Part shown: positions 54,929 to 64,000 of the stretch, one piece after another
How positions within the stretch are numbered: position 1 is the stretch's first letter
How the letters are laid out: each line of letters begins with the position of its first letter
Assembly (NCBI RefSeq): GCF_031143425.1
Contig: NC_090439.1
Coordinates: forward strand, 641,949,465-642,013,464
Direction: 5' to 3'
Length of the DNA: 64,000 nucleotides
Origin: Pleurodeles waltl
Lineage: Eukaryota; Chordata; Amphibia; Caudata; Salamandridae
The notes under the pieces: model-generated
Told to the model about the DNA's origin: nothing
Seen by the model: the letters and a program-made list of their open reading frames with translations, nothing else
The model's database searches: none
Made by a program: the position numbers and the translations under genes

Positions 54929-57350
54929 TGCGAATCAGAAGAAATAGCAGTAGTAGTCCACCAATCAAAGCCAAAATAATTGGAAAGCCACCAAACACAC
55001 TTGAAAAGAGCGAATGGATGGCCGACAGGATGACTCTGAAGACAGTCTGGATGATGGATACGAAACCAGACCTGACAGCCTTAAAGAAATGTACAATCCC
55101 AGTGGTGCTCAAAGCATTGAATAGTCTGGACACCAGTTCTCCAAAGTGCCTGGGGAAGTTGGTATTTAATAGGGATTGTATCTTGGCTGATGATCTCGCA
55201 ATCTGGAGAGCATACGTCTCTTTTGCGGCTGTCAAAGTGACCTGTTTTTGAAACAATAAAGCCTTTAGCCTGCTCAGCTTGTCATAGTTCAAATGAATAG
55301 TATCTATGTGGGGCCACATGTCAGATACTTTTATCTCTCGTGTGGGGGGAAACAAAACATGTCCACAACAAGTAACGACCTTCGAGACCGAGATTGCGTA
55401 GGCAATTCCTGGTCACATGCTGCAACAGCTTTGATCGTTCAGTACCACTTAACTTCCATTGGAAAGTACATGAAATACCGGGCAAATCAAAGGGACGGGA
55501 GTACCCTTCTGCAAACAGGCCAAATTTGCGACCCCCGCATTGCAAAGACCGTGAAGAGACACCTCCTTACATATCATGGAATGACGAACAGCAGTCTCAC
55601 ATTCGCTTCCGCTAAGAAAGACCTCTGTGTCGCTGTTCAGACATTTGTAGTCAAAGGGCAACTCCCACTCTTCCTTAATATAGCTATCTCCTAGTTGCTC
55701 GTACCTTCCCACCGCAAGATGTTTCAGGCAGCTTGAGAAACAAAAGGTCGAAATCGGTAAATTAATTATGCCATGTAAGAGCCAGATGGTTGAAGGACTC
55801 TCTGCTACTGTGAAGGGCAACTTATCTAACTTTTCTACGCAAAGCATGGTGAAACTAGCCTCCCTTTTAGCCATTGTCTGTTGTTCCTTGGAAAAATTAA
55901 AAGCAGTGAACAAGTCACTCCCATTAATATACTTCCATGGAATGGGGCCATTTTTCAGTGCCTGTAAAGTCCAACCCAGCTGCATGATGGAACGTAGCTG
56001 TGTTTGCCCATGATATAACCGGGACAAGTCTGTCTGAGTGATATCAATAGTAGACAACACTATATTTGACAGTGAATAAATCCTGTTGGACAGTGTATTC
56101 ATGCCGTTGTCGACAACAGCTAATGCCTTTTCTAAATTTTCTTTATCTAATTGCCTTAAACGCGCAGCAGCCTCAATCTGGCAAAGTTTTCAAATGTAAT
56201 TGTACATAGCATATAAAAACCTTTTTGGACCCAGCAGAAAATCCTGCAAGTCTATATCTTCGGAAAGAGTGTTCAGGTGTTGCTTAACTGCGGCTAACAT
56301 GTTAGTCTGTACCCATTGCTGGCACAGCTTACCCACACTGTATGTTGTAACTATACCTGTATGTTGACCCGATACAAAGCAAGGGTCTGGCCTGTTAATT
56401 GAGAAACCCCCTTAAGAGTTAAAAAAACGTGCCTGACACTCATTAGTGTCAGTGGCCCAGATTAACCACCCGCCGGGACTAGAAAGTGAAGAATTATAAG
56501 TACCAGCCTTAACCATTACATCTAGCTTGTCCTCGGTGTTATTGAGGAATTATTGCCAATCTTTAAACCTTGCAGGCGTGGGGATACTGGGCGTGTTCAA
56601 ATCTTTAATTTTTGCTAACCCCAGACAGGATGTCTGCTGAATAGTGTCATTTAAGAAAATAATTTGCACAGGAATCAGGCATGCTCGAAATAAAGCCTCC
56701 CTACCCTGTATCTGCCAATCTTCTGTTCCCCATACACTTTTCAAATCAATAATGCTCTTCCAGTATTTGTAACCTTCAACTGCGAGCCGGGAAACAAAGG
56801 GATCTGAATAAATCAGTTTTGTATCAGTTAGCAAAATTTTCCTAATTTGTGCTGGAGGTTTTTTAAAATAATACGACTCTGCTTTTTTTGTGTCATTCCC
56901 AGAAAAGTATGTAAATAAATCACTATAGTACCTTGGGCTCCCCAACGGTGGTGTAGAACAGTGTTCCCACTGTGTGTAGTTTAATACTGGCCTGTATCTA
57001 GTGGCACGGTGTAGGTAGTAATGTCACCAGAACATTTCCCCATAATTCATTTTATGTTCATATACATCATCACTTTCAAAAGCAGAATAGTCCTTCATTT
57101 CAGTTAGCATGGAATCAACTGTTTGGACATCCCAATCATCAGAGACAACATCAGGTGTAATTACATCAGTCATTAGTATGTGATGTGTTTGTGTAAAAAA
57201 CAGCTAGATCTTGAAGCGGTGTGGTCACTGAAGTAGTGACTGGAACCAGCAAGAGTTCATTTTCCGCCCTTCCCATGGTCAAGGAGGTGTCTGGAACAGC
57301 AGTTGACATTGTTGCATAGTCTGTAGTAGTGATGTTCATCCTACTATGTA
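54864..57350 (-). pseudogene. env: Foamy-like ERV copy A2: env, decayed
   Basis: On the - strand: a Ser/Thr-rich leader (from about 57344, MNITTTDYATM) lacking the membrane segment present in A1 (an apparent deletion near 57165), then DDWDVQTVDS near 57110 and NYTQWEHCSTPPLGS near 56950. The open stretch 56945-56550 has GYKYWKSIIDLKSVWGTEDW. Near 56100-56160 lies a heptad-rich ENLEKALAVVDNG region, then 56102-55449 with HGQTQLRSIMQLGWT, LPFDYKCL and VFLSGSECE, and 55355-54864 with the C-terminal anchor FPIILALIGGLLLLFLLIRS and a short tail. Several stops and frame changes separate the parts. Layout and length fit a foamy-type envelope; no furin-like site was clearly identified. Confidence 0.8.
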
Positions 57351-57409
57351 GATGTATGTCCTGTTGGGTAGTGAGAGGGGATCGGGAACCACCCAAGGGA
57401 CCTCTTGGT

Positions 57410-59578
57410 CTACAGTAAAGGATCGGCCACATGGTGTAATTTGATGTCATCAATGGAGATGAATCTGTTCGTCTTAAAACCAGACAGTGGTGGTAAGATG
57501 ACAGTCCTGGTGCCTTGAATTCCCAAGACTAGTACAGGTGCTCTGTATGATGGGCCAAACTCCTTCTTCACTGCGATCTTCTCACAAACCAGATCCCCAA
57601 CTTTAGTAATCCAGCCAGTCGAAGTTTTAGCTAAATCCCTTATTCCTGGGGTGGCAGCACTTGCAGATGATTTATCATCACAAAATTGCTGAAGCTCCTG
57701 TAAAACAGTGAGATGTTCATTTATGTCAAATGGTGTTTCTGCTGCCACCATACCAGGGGCATCAAGATCTGGGACATACATAGGTATCCCAAAGAGAACC
57801 TCAGATGGAATGCGTCCCCCTAAGGACCGTCTTGGCAGATTATTCAGTGCTTTCTGGACCCCATATAGGTGATGTGCCCGACTGCGGCCTGAACCTAATA
57901 CTCAAGCTGTTAAGGACTGCTTTAGATCACGATTCTGCCTCTCCGCAACCAAATTTCCCTCGGGATGGTATGGTGAGGAGTAATGGAGTTCAACAACCAT
58001 CGTCCCCATGGTGTCCCTGAATGCCTTAGAGGCAAATGCAGGGCCCTGGTCCGAATGGAATGCTGCAACCGCATATGTACTGATAAAGATCAGCAAGTCT
58101 TTTATAACAGTCCGGGCATCAGCCGACTGCTGTGGCCATACCCACAGGAATCTAGAACAAGAATCTACAGCGACTAGAATGTATTTGTATGCACCATCAG
58201 GCTGTAAGGGACCACAGTGGTCCGGGTACACACACTATAGTGGCCTTTTGGACACTAAGAGGGATGTCTGCGGTGGGCATTTGATATTGGAGCCCTTTAT
58301 CTACTGGCAAATGTCACAGCAAAGGACATACTGTTTTGTTCGTCTGCATAGACCAGGCCACCAGAAGCATTTCTGTAGGAGTGTTATCGTGGCCTGTATA
58401 CCAGCATGTGCAGAAGCGACACCCTCATGCGCTGCTTTAATCAGATCTAATCTCTGGTCTTCATTGGGGATCACTAGATCTCCAACCCCAGGAATTGTTG
58501 TGTAAGCAACATTCTGCGCACTGATATGGTAAGTATAGTTTGTAGGGTATCCTTTCGGAAGGGGCTTGCCTGCAGCCGAAGCTTTAACGGCAGTCAATAT
58601 TTCATTATCCAATCTCGTCTGAGAATGAGTCACTGCAGCCACAGAAGCCGTAGATACTGCTGCTTTGGCCGCTTCATCAGCCAACGTATTACTGGTAACG
58701 TGTACTCCTACACCTTGGTTTCCCAATGTATGGACTACATGGACACACAGCAGCTTATCTCTAAGATCAGCCACCCTCCCCCACAGTATTTTGTGTTTAA
58801 CTGTGTTCCCTTTAGAATCTCTAAACCTGTTCAGTTTCCAATGATTGAGATAGTCATTGTATGACTGGACGCAGTAATAAGAGTCACAGACTATTAAAGT
58901 CTGGCATCCTGGCTCAGTATGTTCGAGCGCTAGAATAAGAGCTTTAAGCTCAGCCAACTGGGCTGTGCAGTCCCCTAGGGTCTGCGTGTAGGTATTGTGA
59001 GGGTGGAAAACTCCATCTTCCATCACTCTGCTCACGGTTGTGCAAGCTGCTGAGTATTAATGTTTAGTACCTACAGCCGGTGGTGCTGAGACATCAGTGT
59101 ACATGACAGTATGGTAGTTGTCTAGTGGCAAGATATTTAGAGGAGCGGGGTACTCTTGTTCGTACTGGAGAAACTCTTGTGTCTGAAGTTTTGGATCAAA
59201 AATGTAATCGACATCAGTGGCGGTCAGAGACGTTGCCCATTGAATCCAACGTGGATGTAATGCTTTAGCGTTAGGAATGCTTGCTTTGGTGACAGCCTCA
59301 ACGGCCGGCACCGGGGAGACAACAATAATACGTTTCCCCTGGGCAAGTGGCCTCTCTTTTATGACGGCCATCTGAACTGCCGTCAGAATCTTTTCTGTAG
59401 GTGCAAAACGCTGTTCAGCATTGGAGTATAAATGTGATTTATATGCTATAGGTACTGTGTCATCCTCATTGAAGGTGACATAAGTAAATCCAATGGCACC
59501 AGCAATTATTCTGATGTCCAAATTTGTTTTATTGTCACTTGTGTGCAAGTGTTTGGCTTCTAGCATGTCCTGTTGCAT
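57410..59578 (-). pseudogene. pol: Foamy-like ERV copy A2: RNase H and integrase
   Basis: On the - strand 59578-59057 is the connection domain ending in YTDVSAP (first RNase H Asp). 59035-58301 continues with CTAQLAELKALILAL, VCDSYYCVQ and LADEAAK (all RNase H acids present), then the integrase zinc domain HEGVASAHAG ... FWWPGL ... CCDICQ. 58231-57902 has the core with D in AVDSCSRF, D in HSDQGPAF and E in LVAERQNRDLK. 57781-57410 is a C-terminal domain ending in an SH3-like SYRAPVLVLGIQ. The catalytic residues are intact although stops or shifts separate the four stretches. Similarity to A1 is high throughout. Confidence 0.88.
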
Positions 59579-60223
59579 TTCCCTTAGGATGCATGTGTGT
59601 TCAATTGTCCAGTGCCTGCTAGATAAATTGGGCTGAACTAAGTCATAGAGTGGCTTGATGCGTTGTGCATAATCTGGAATGTATGTCCTGCCAAAATTAC
59701 AGAAACCTAGTAATGACTGGAGTTTCTTAAATGTGCTAGGAGGATGCAGTTGAGCACATTTTTCTAGAAAGTGCGGGCCAGGCTCTTTCCCTCATTTGAT
59801 AGCTCATATCCCAGGAATAATACGCTAAGAAAGGCTATCCTGCTTTTCTTGAAATTGAATTTGTAACCGAGGTTTGAAAATCCCAAAATGATCCGATTGA
59901 CGCTCGCAAGATGAATGTCGAGGACGTTGTCTGTAAGATATATGTCATCCACGTAGGATAACTCCTCGGAATCAATATTGTGTAGTATTGATGTTACACA
60001 GGCTGAAAATAGCCCTGGGCTATTCTTATAGCCTTGAGGTAAATGACAAAAAGCGTTTCTGAGAGCCAAATGAGAATGCACTCAGGTCCCGACTTCAATG
60101 TGCTAAATTCTGGCAGAAGAATCCATTAGAAATGTCTAATGTTGTTTATATTTTTTACGCACTATATTTTTTATTAGTGCCGTGCTGTGTGAATTTTGTA
60201 TAGCATATGTGCGTGTATGACTC
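59579..60223 (-). pseudogene. pol: Foamy-like ERV copy A2: reverse transcriptase palm and thumb
   Basis: Downstream of the hairpin element on the - strand: TTLDISNGFFCQ near 60140 (Asp block A), a frameshift, then LPQGYKNSPGLFS near 60030 and SYVDDIYLT near 59955 (catalytic YVDD intact), NLGYKFNFKKS near 59860 and FLGYELSNEGKSL near 59790. LPQGxxNSP together with YVDDIYL and the FLG...EG end is the style of foamy and class III reverse transcriptases. 59579-59760 is weak thumb/connection sequence. Confidence 0.8.
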
Positions 60224-60820
60224 AGGGTGTCATTCCGACCCGTGCGGTCATGGGACCGCGGAAGCACCGCCAACAGGCTGGCGGTGCTTCCTGGGCCATT
60301 CTGACCGCGGTGGTAAAGCCGCGGTCAGAAAAGGGCAACCGGCGGTTTCCCGGCGTATTACCCCTGGCCCAGGGAATCCTCCATGGCGGCGCTGCTTGCA
60401 GCGCCGCCATGGGGATTCCGACCCCCTTCCCGCCATCCTGTTCCTGGCGGTTTTTACCGCCAGGAACAGGATGGCGGGAACGGGTGTCGTGGGGCCCCTG
60501 GGGGCCCCTGCACTGCCCATGCCACTGGCATGGGCAGTGCAGGGCCCCCCTAACAGGGCCCCATAATGATTTTCAGTGTCTGCTTTGCAGACACTGAAAA
60601 TCGCGACGGGTGCCACTGCACCCGTCGCACCCCTACAACTCCGCCGGCTCCATTCGGAGCCGGCTTCATTGTTGAGGGGGGTTTCCCGCTGGGCCGGCGG
60701 GCGGCCTTCTGGCGGTCACCCGCCGGCCCAGCGGGAAAGCCAGAATGGCCGGTGCGGTCACTCAGCGGTTCCCTCCAGGCGGGCGGCTCCCGCCGCCCGC
60801 CGGGGTCAAAATGACCCCCT
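60224..60820. mobile_element. GC-rich hairpin-chain (foldback) element, Harbinger-like, copy 2
   Basis: Same family as 10295-10880 and in the same orientation: terminus AGGGTGTCATT on the left and AATGACCCCCT on the right, then the same succession of palindromes (CACCGCCAACAGGCTGGCGG, the CTGACCGCGG stem, the CCATGGGGATTCC stem, TGGCATGGGCAGTGCA, CAGTGTCTGC-TTTGCAGACACTG, GCGACGGGTGC/GCACCCGTCGC, GCCGGCTCC/GGAGCCGGC). Two stems carry extra nested palindromes compared with copy 1 (60384-60409 and 60430-60480). It interrupts the A2 reverse transcriptase between its IDYRHL-like and DISNGFF blocks. Confidence 0.87.
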
Positions 60821-61708
60821 AAGTGTCTATAATCAATGACTATTCAATATGAATGGTCTGGCTTTGCAACGGGGAATAACGGATTATTCATTGCAGATGT
60901 ACAGGGCTCAATCACTCCCTGGTACTCAAGTTGGGCGAGGATCTCCCTCACCGGAGCTTTTGCTTCATGTTTAACAGGATGTTGTGGCTGCGGTTGGGGT
61001 GTAGACCTAATGGGAATAACATGACAAGGAGACTCCTTGTCCCAACCTACATGATTGCGATATAATGCAGGTGCCTTTGCTAAAGCCCATTCAGAAGCAT
61101 AGGCTTCTTTGTCTGCTTCCGGAAGAAGATCGGAGAAAGAAGGCCAAATGACATCTTCCCCATGTGGGAGGTTTCGGACGTATTCAGGTGGCCAGTCTCT
61201 TTCGGCTAACAGGATATCACTAGTAAGTTCATCCCAAAATATCACACTAATGTGTTCCACGTCTCCCTCTATCTGAATTTTTAAATCGTAAACCCTATCG
61301 GGGGGGAGAATGCGGCCGTCCGCTGTTTCAACTGCGATTAAATCGCTAGTTGCTGTTGCATCCAGATGATCTTTCAGACTCTGGCGACATATCGTGACCT
61401 CTGCTGCGCTGTCTAACAGAGTCACTGCCCACGTCTTGTTCCTTAACAGTGTTCTCAAGTATGCTGGCATTTTTAGCTGTTAGTGCTGCCACCTTCTTCT
61501 TTTTAAACTGTGGCTTTTGCTGAGGAGTCTTTTCTTCCTTTTTAATGGTAGACTGCGGTGAGTCTTTCATTTCTTTCACGTATTCAGGATGTCGATCTTG
61601 ACGGCCCACTCTCTCGCTACGTCTATCCGGTGCGTCCTGAAAGGAACAAGAGGGACGTGAATCAGTATATCTGTCTGGAGTTTTAATGTTCTCCCTATTT
61701 CTGAGATT
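60821..61708 (-). pseudogene. pro-pol: Foamy-like ERV copy A2: Gag C-terminus, protease and RT start
   Basis: On the - strand, from 61708 a Lys/Arg/Ser-rich frame (PQFKKKKVAALTAKN) is the Gag end and has no zinc knuckle, as in foamy viruses, which use basic boxes. In another frame 61470-60844 is protease: VTLLDSAAEVTI at about 61405-61420 holds the catalytic Asp but reads DSAA where D(T/S)GA is usual, and DILLAERDWPPE follows. The RT start has PQHPVKHEAKAPVREIL with GVIEPCTSAMNNPLFPVAKP near 60900. A stop follows just before an IVIDYRHL block at the element border. Confidence 0.75.
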
Positions 61709-61710
61709 AT

Positions 61711-62735
61711 GGGGGTCATTACGACCTCGGCGGTCTTTTTGCAAGACCGCCGAGGGACCGCCGTGCGGAAGACCGCCTGTGCAGGCGGTTTGCCGCTCGG
61801 CGTATTATGACTGTTGGCAGCTCTCTGTAGTTATTCCGACGGAGAGCCGCCAACAGCCATACTTGCGGGCGGCGGGGAAGTGGAGGTTGCTCCACCTCCA
61901 CCGCCACGCTAACAGAACACCGCCCAGCGAATCACGTCCTGTGATTCGCTGTGGCGGTGGTCTGTTGGCGTGTCGGCAGAACTGCCCCCATGGCTCCCGT
62001 CCCCTCCCGGAGGATCGACGTACCAGGTAAGTCGATTGTCCGTTAGGGGAGGGGGGTTGGAGGTGTTGTGTGTTGTGTGCGTGCATGGGGGTGTGCGTGT
62101 GTGTCTGTACAGGGGGTGTGTGAGTGCGTGTATGCTTGCGGGGGTGTTGTGTGTATGGGAATGAGTGCGTGTATGGCTGTGGGTATGGATGTGTGCGTGT
62201 ATGTTTGAATGTGGGTATGCGTGCCTGACTGTGTGTGTGGCTGTGGGCATGTATGTCGGGGTGTGTGCATGTGTGTGTTGGTGGTGCCTGCATGCGTGTC
62301 GGGTGTGTGTCCGTAATGTTATGTTGGGGGTCGGGTGGGGAGGGGGGCCTGCCACCTTTGGGGGTTGGCATGGGTGGTGGGTGGTGTAGGGGAGGGAGTC
62401 GGGGTGGGGGTGGGGGAGACCCCTATCAGTACCAGGGAAGGAATTCCCTGGCACTGATAGTGCTTACCGCCATGGATTTCATGGCTGTTCAAACCGCTGG
62501 AAATCCACGGCGGTAGGCCGGGTCCAAATACCGCCGGCGGTATACTGACGGCCGCAGGGCTGGAGACCCAGGTCTCCAGCCGGGCGGTCGTTTCCGCCCT
62601 GGCGGGCGGGACGGAGAACCGGCAGATGACCATGGCGGTAACCGCCATGGTCATAATTCACCTAGGTAAGACCGCCAGCCTGTTGGCGGTCTTACCGCCG
62701 GTTCTCTGCCATCCGCCAGGGTTGTAATGACCCCC
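61711..62735. mobile_element. Harbinger-like non-autonomous element with GT-rich core, copy 2
   Basis: Clear terminal inverted repeats: GGGGGTCATTACGACC at 61711 and GGTTGTAATGACCCCC ending 62735. GC-rich palindromic arms (GGCGGTCTT...AAGACCGCC, CGCCATGG-type stems near 62465-62515 and 62625-62655) enclose a GT-rich stretch (62050-62320). It carries GGATCGACG and a splice-donor-like CAGGTAAGT at 62024-62032. It splits the A2 gag. It is the reverse-orientation relative of 33194-33981. No transposase. Confidence 0.82.
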
Positions 62736-63927
62736 AATATCTCCTTTCGGAGCTCTCCAGTAGTGGAGAATCAGCTCTCTTATTTCTTCTTTCTTTGAAA
62801 TCTTTTTGTTTGTCCCAGCGCTTCTTAGAGCCCTCTTGCGCCTGCTTTGTACCCTCCTTATGGGCAGAACCTTGTAATTCCAATTTCTTTGGTTTGGCTC
62901 CCAAACTATCCAGTCCTATACTGGTATAGGTATCAGAAATAATTTTCGGTAGCTGTCTCTCTTGTTCCTAGTGTGAAGTTTCCCGGAGACGCTGGCGTAT
63001 AGCCAGTGCTACCGCTCCCCCTTTAATATTACTGAGTATTATTGAAGATACGGCGTCAAAGTTACACATTAATTTCATCCCCAAATCCAGGGTTGGTGCA
63101 GCCCCATGCTCATTTTGTATTTTTTTTAACACTTCTGGTAAATTGGCAAGTGTCGGGGTACCATGTGTGGTAGTGTATATGGCAGCGAAGACTGTACCCC
63201 ATGTGGCGCAGTCATCCACTGAGGGAACCATCCCAAAAGGCAAGCACATAGTGAGCAGTCTATGTTTTTCCTGTGGTCCCGTATGGGGAAACACAGCTTC
63301 CAGCTGATCAGTTTTCTGGGCAATCCAGAACGGTATCTTTTCCCGTTCCGCGGGTACTTTACCCATAATAGTATGCACTGTTTGTGGATTAATCCCAGTA
63401 GCCAATTGATAACCACCAGGTGCTGGCGGTGCTGGACGCGCTGGTGTTGTATTCAATGTTCGCATTACGAACTGAACTAATCGTCTATATAATGTCACCA
63501 ATTCATTATATAAATCTCACAGATCTGCTATTTGCATATTTTGTATGTCTGGGTGAGGTGTGTATGTGGCAAACATAGGCCATGTTGGTCCGCCATTATT
63601 TAAAGGGCCTAACCTCACTCTTTGTAGTACATGTGGTAGGACGCCTTCAAACCAGTTCTGATGCTCTTGGTATGTGAGCGATATTTCATGATACTGGTAT
63701 TCTCGGTACCGTTGAGGTACGTTTGCAATTTCATATGTGTGGAACGTATGTGTTCTCTCGTCCAGCTCAGGAAAGGTGACCCAACAGTAAAATGCTTCTG
63801 TTTGGTATGCTTCATTAGCTTATATTATAAGAGTAACACCCCCGCTCTCATCTGTAAGGCCATGCATTAATAAATGTTGTGTTAGTGCTTGTCTAGCATT
63901 TTCAGGAATGTCTATGGCGTTAGTCAT
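62736..63927 (-). pseudogene. gag: Foamy-like ERV copy A2: gag
   Basis: Starts at ATG 63925-63927 on the - strand. The N-terminal part (to about 63500) is in one frame broken by two stops (near 63820 and 63520). The open stretch 63501-62968 is capsid-like: TINPQTVHTIMGK type linker, PFWIAQKTDQLEAVFPHTGP, CATWGTVFAAIYTTTHG and KGGAVALAIRQRLRE. 62904-62736 is Lys/Arg-rich (KKRWDKQKDFKERRNKR). It continues at 61708 after the Harbinger-like element. It lacks Cys-His boxes, a foamy-like trait. A shift near 62940 separates the capsid and basic parts. Confidence 0.72.
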
Positions 63928-64000
63928 ATTTGTTTAGAAAAACAGAACACCAAAAATGGGGAGTAAAGTCCTTTTAGGAGTTCGAGCTCGAACTACCTAC
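63928..64000 (-). other. Leader upstream of A2 gag
   Basis: Non-coding sequence upstream of the gag ATG on the - strand, cut by the window edge. The primer-binding site and 5' LTR should lie beyond 64000. Confidence 0.5.

Noticed and set aside
42616..57453. A1 and A2 as two halves of a single rearranged provirus
   Set aside because: Both contain the same RT-RNase H-integrase-env order with clear sequence divergence, so they are separate copies.
62043..62454. His/Thr/Pro-rich frames of up to 188 codons on the - strand
   Set aside because: They are translations of a GT/CA simple repeat inside the Harbinger-like element; composition explains the lack of stops.
61711..62735. Exact TWA target duplication for the Harbinger-like elements
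   Set aside because: Flanking triplets do not match cleanly in any copy; superfamily assignment rests on termini and general knowledge only.

Overview
The window looks like accessory DNA from a very large vertebrate genome, most likely a salamander and probably a newt. This is inferred from content: a DIRS-type tyrosine-recombinase retrotransposon, foamy-virus-like endogenous retroviruses, many GC-rich hairpin-chain repeats of the Harbinger-like kind, old Ty3/gypsy and CR1/L2-like LINE copies, and only one exon-like piece of ordinary gene sequence in 64 kb. No bacterial, CRISPR, tRNA or rRNA feature was seen.

Left part (1-8.4 kb): the 3' portion of a class I endogenous retrovirus on the + strand. 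It has one long open gag-pro-pol frame, a separate open env frame, a polypurine tract and a ~1.7 kb 3' LTR. A diverged relative of this LTR lies on the - strand at 38.6-40.2 kb.

Middle-left (8.4-26.9 kb): a decayed Ty3/gypsy pol on the - strand is split into two blocks about 14 kb apart. Between them sits a - strand LINE, itself broken by a 2.65 kb TG...CA element with a 5-bp target duplication, by a nearly complete DIRS element (18.57-24.30 kb) lying between LINE ORF1 and ORF2, and by a hairpin-rich element. A second hairpin-chain element and a hAT-like element interrupt the gypsy integrase tail.

Centre (26.9-42.6 kb): a hairpin/minisatellite element, a + strand LINE of the same family, a CA-rich Harbinger-like element, a second TG...CA element, one exon encoding a PLAT (LH2) domain with good splice sites, the isolated LTR, and a LINE 3' fragment.

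Right part (42.6-64 kb): three retroviruses nested in one another. A foamy-like provirus on the - strand (copy A1) is cut inside its reverse transcriptase by a + strand ERV-L-like provirus. That one is cut inside its dUTPase by a second foamy-like provirus on the - strand (copy A2), which is itself interrupted by two GC-rich hairpin elements. A2 keeps gag, pro, pol, env, a 172-residue open accessory frame placed like foamy tas/bel, a polypurine tract and a 3' LTR. Most coding parts are broken by stops and frameshifts. The open exceptions are the class I gag-pol and env, the DIRS tyrosine recombinase and the A2 accessory frame.
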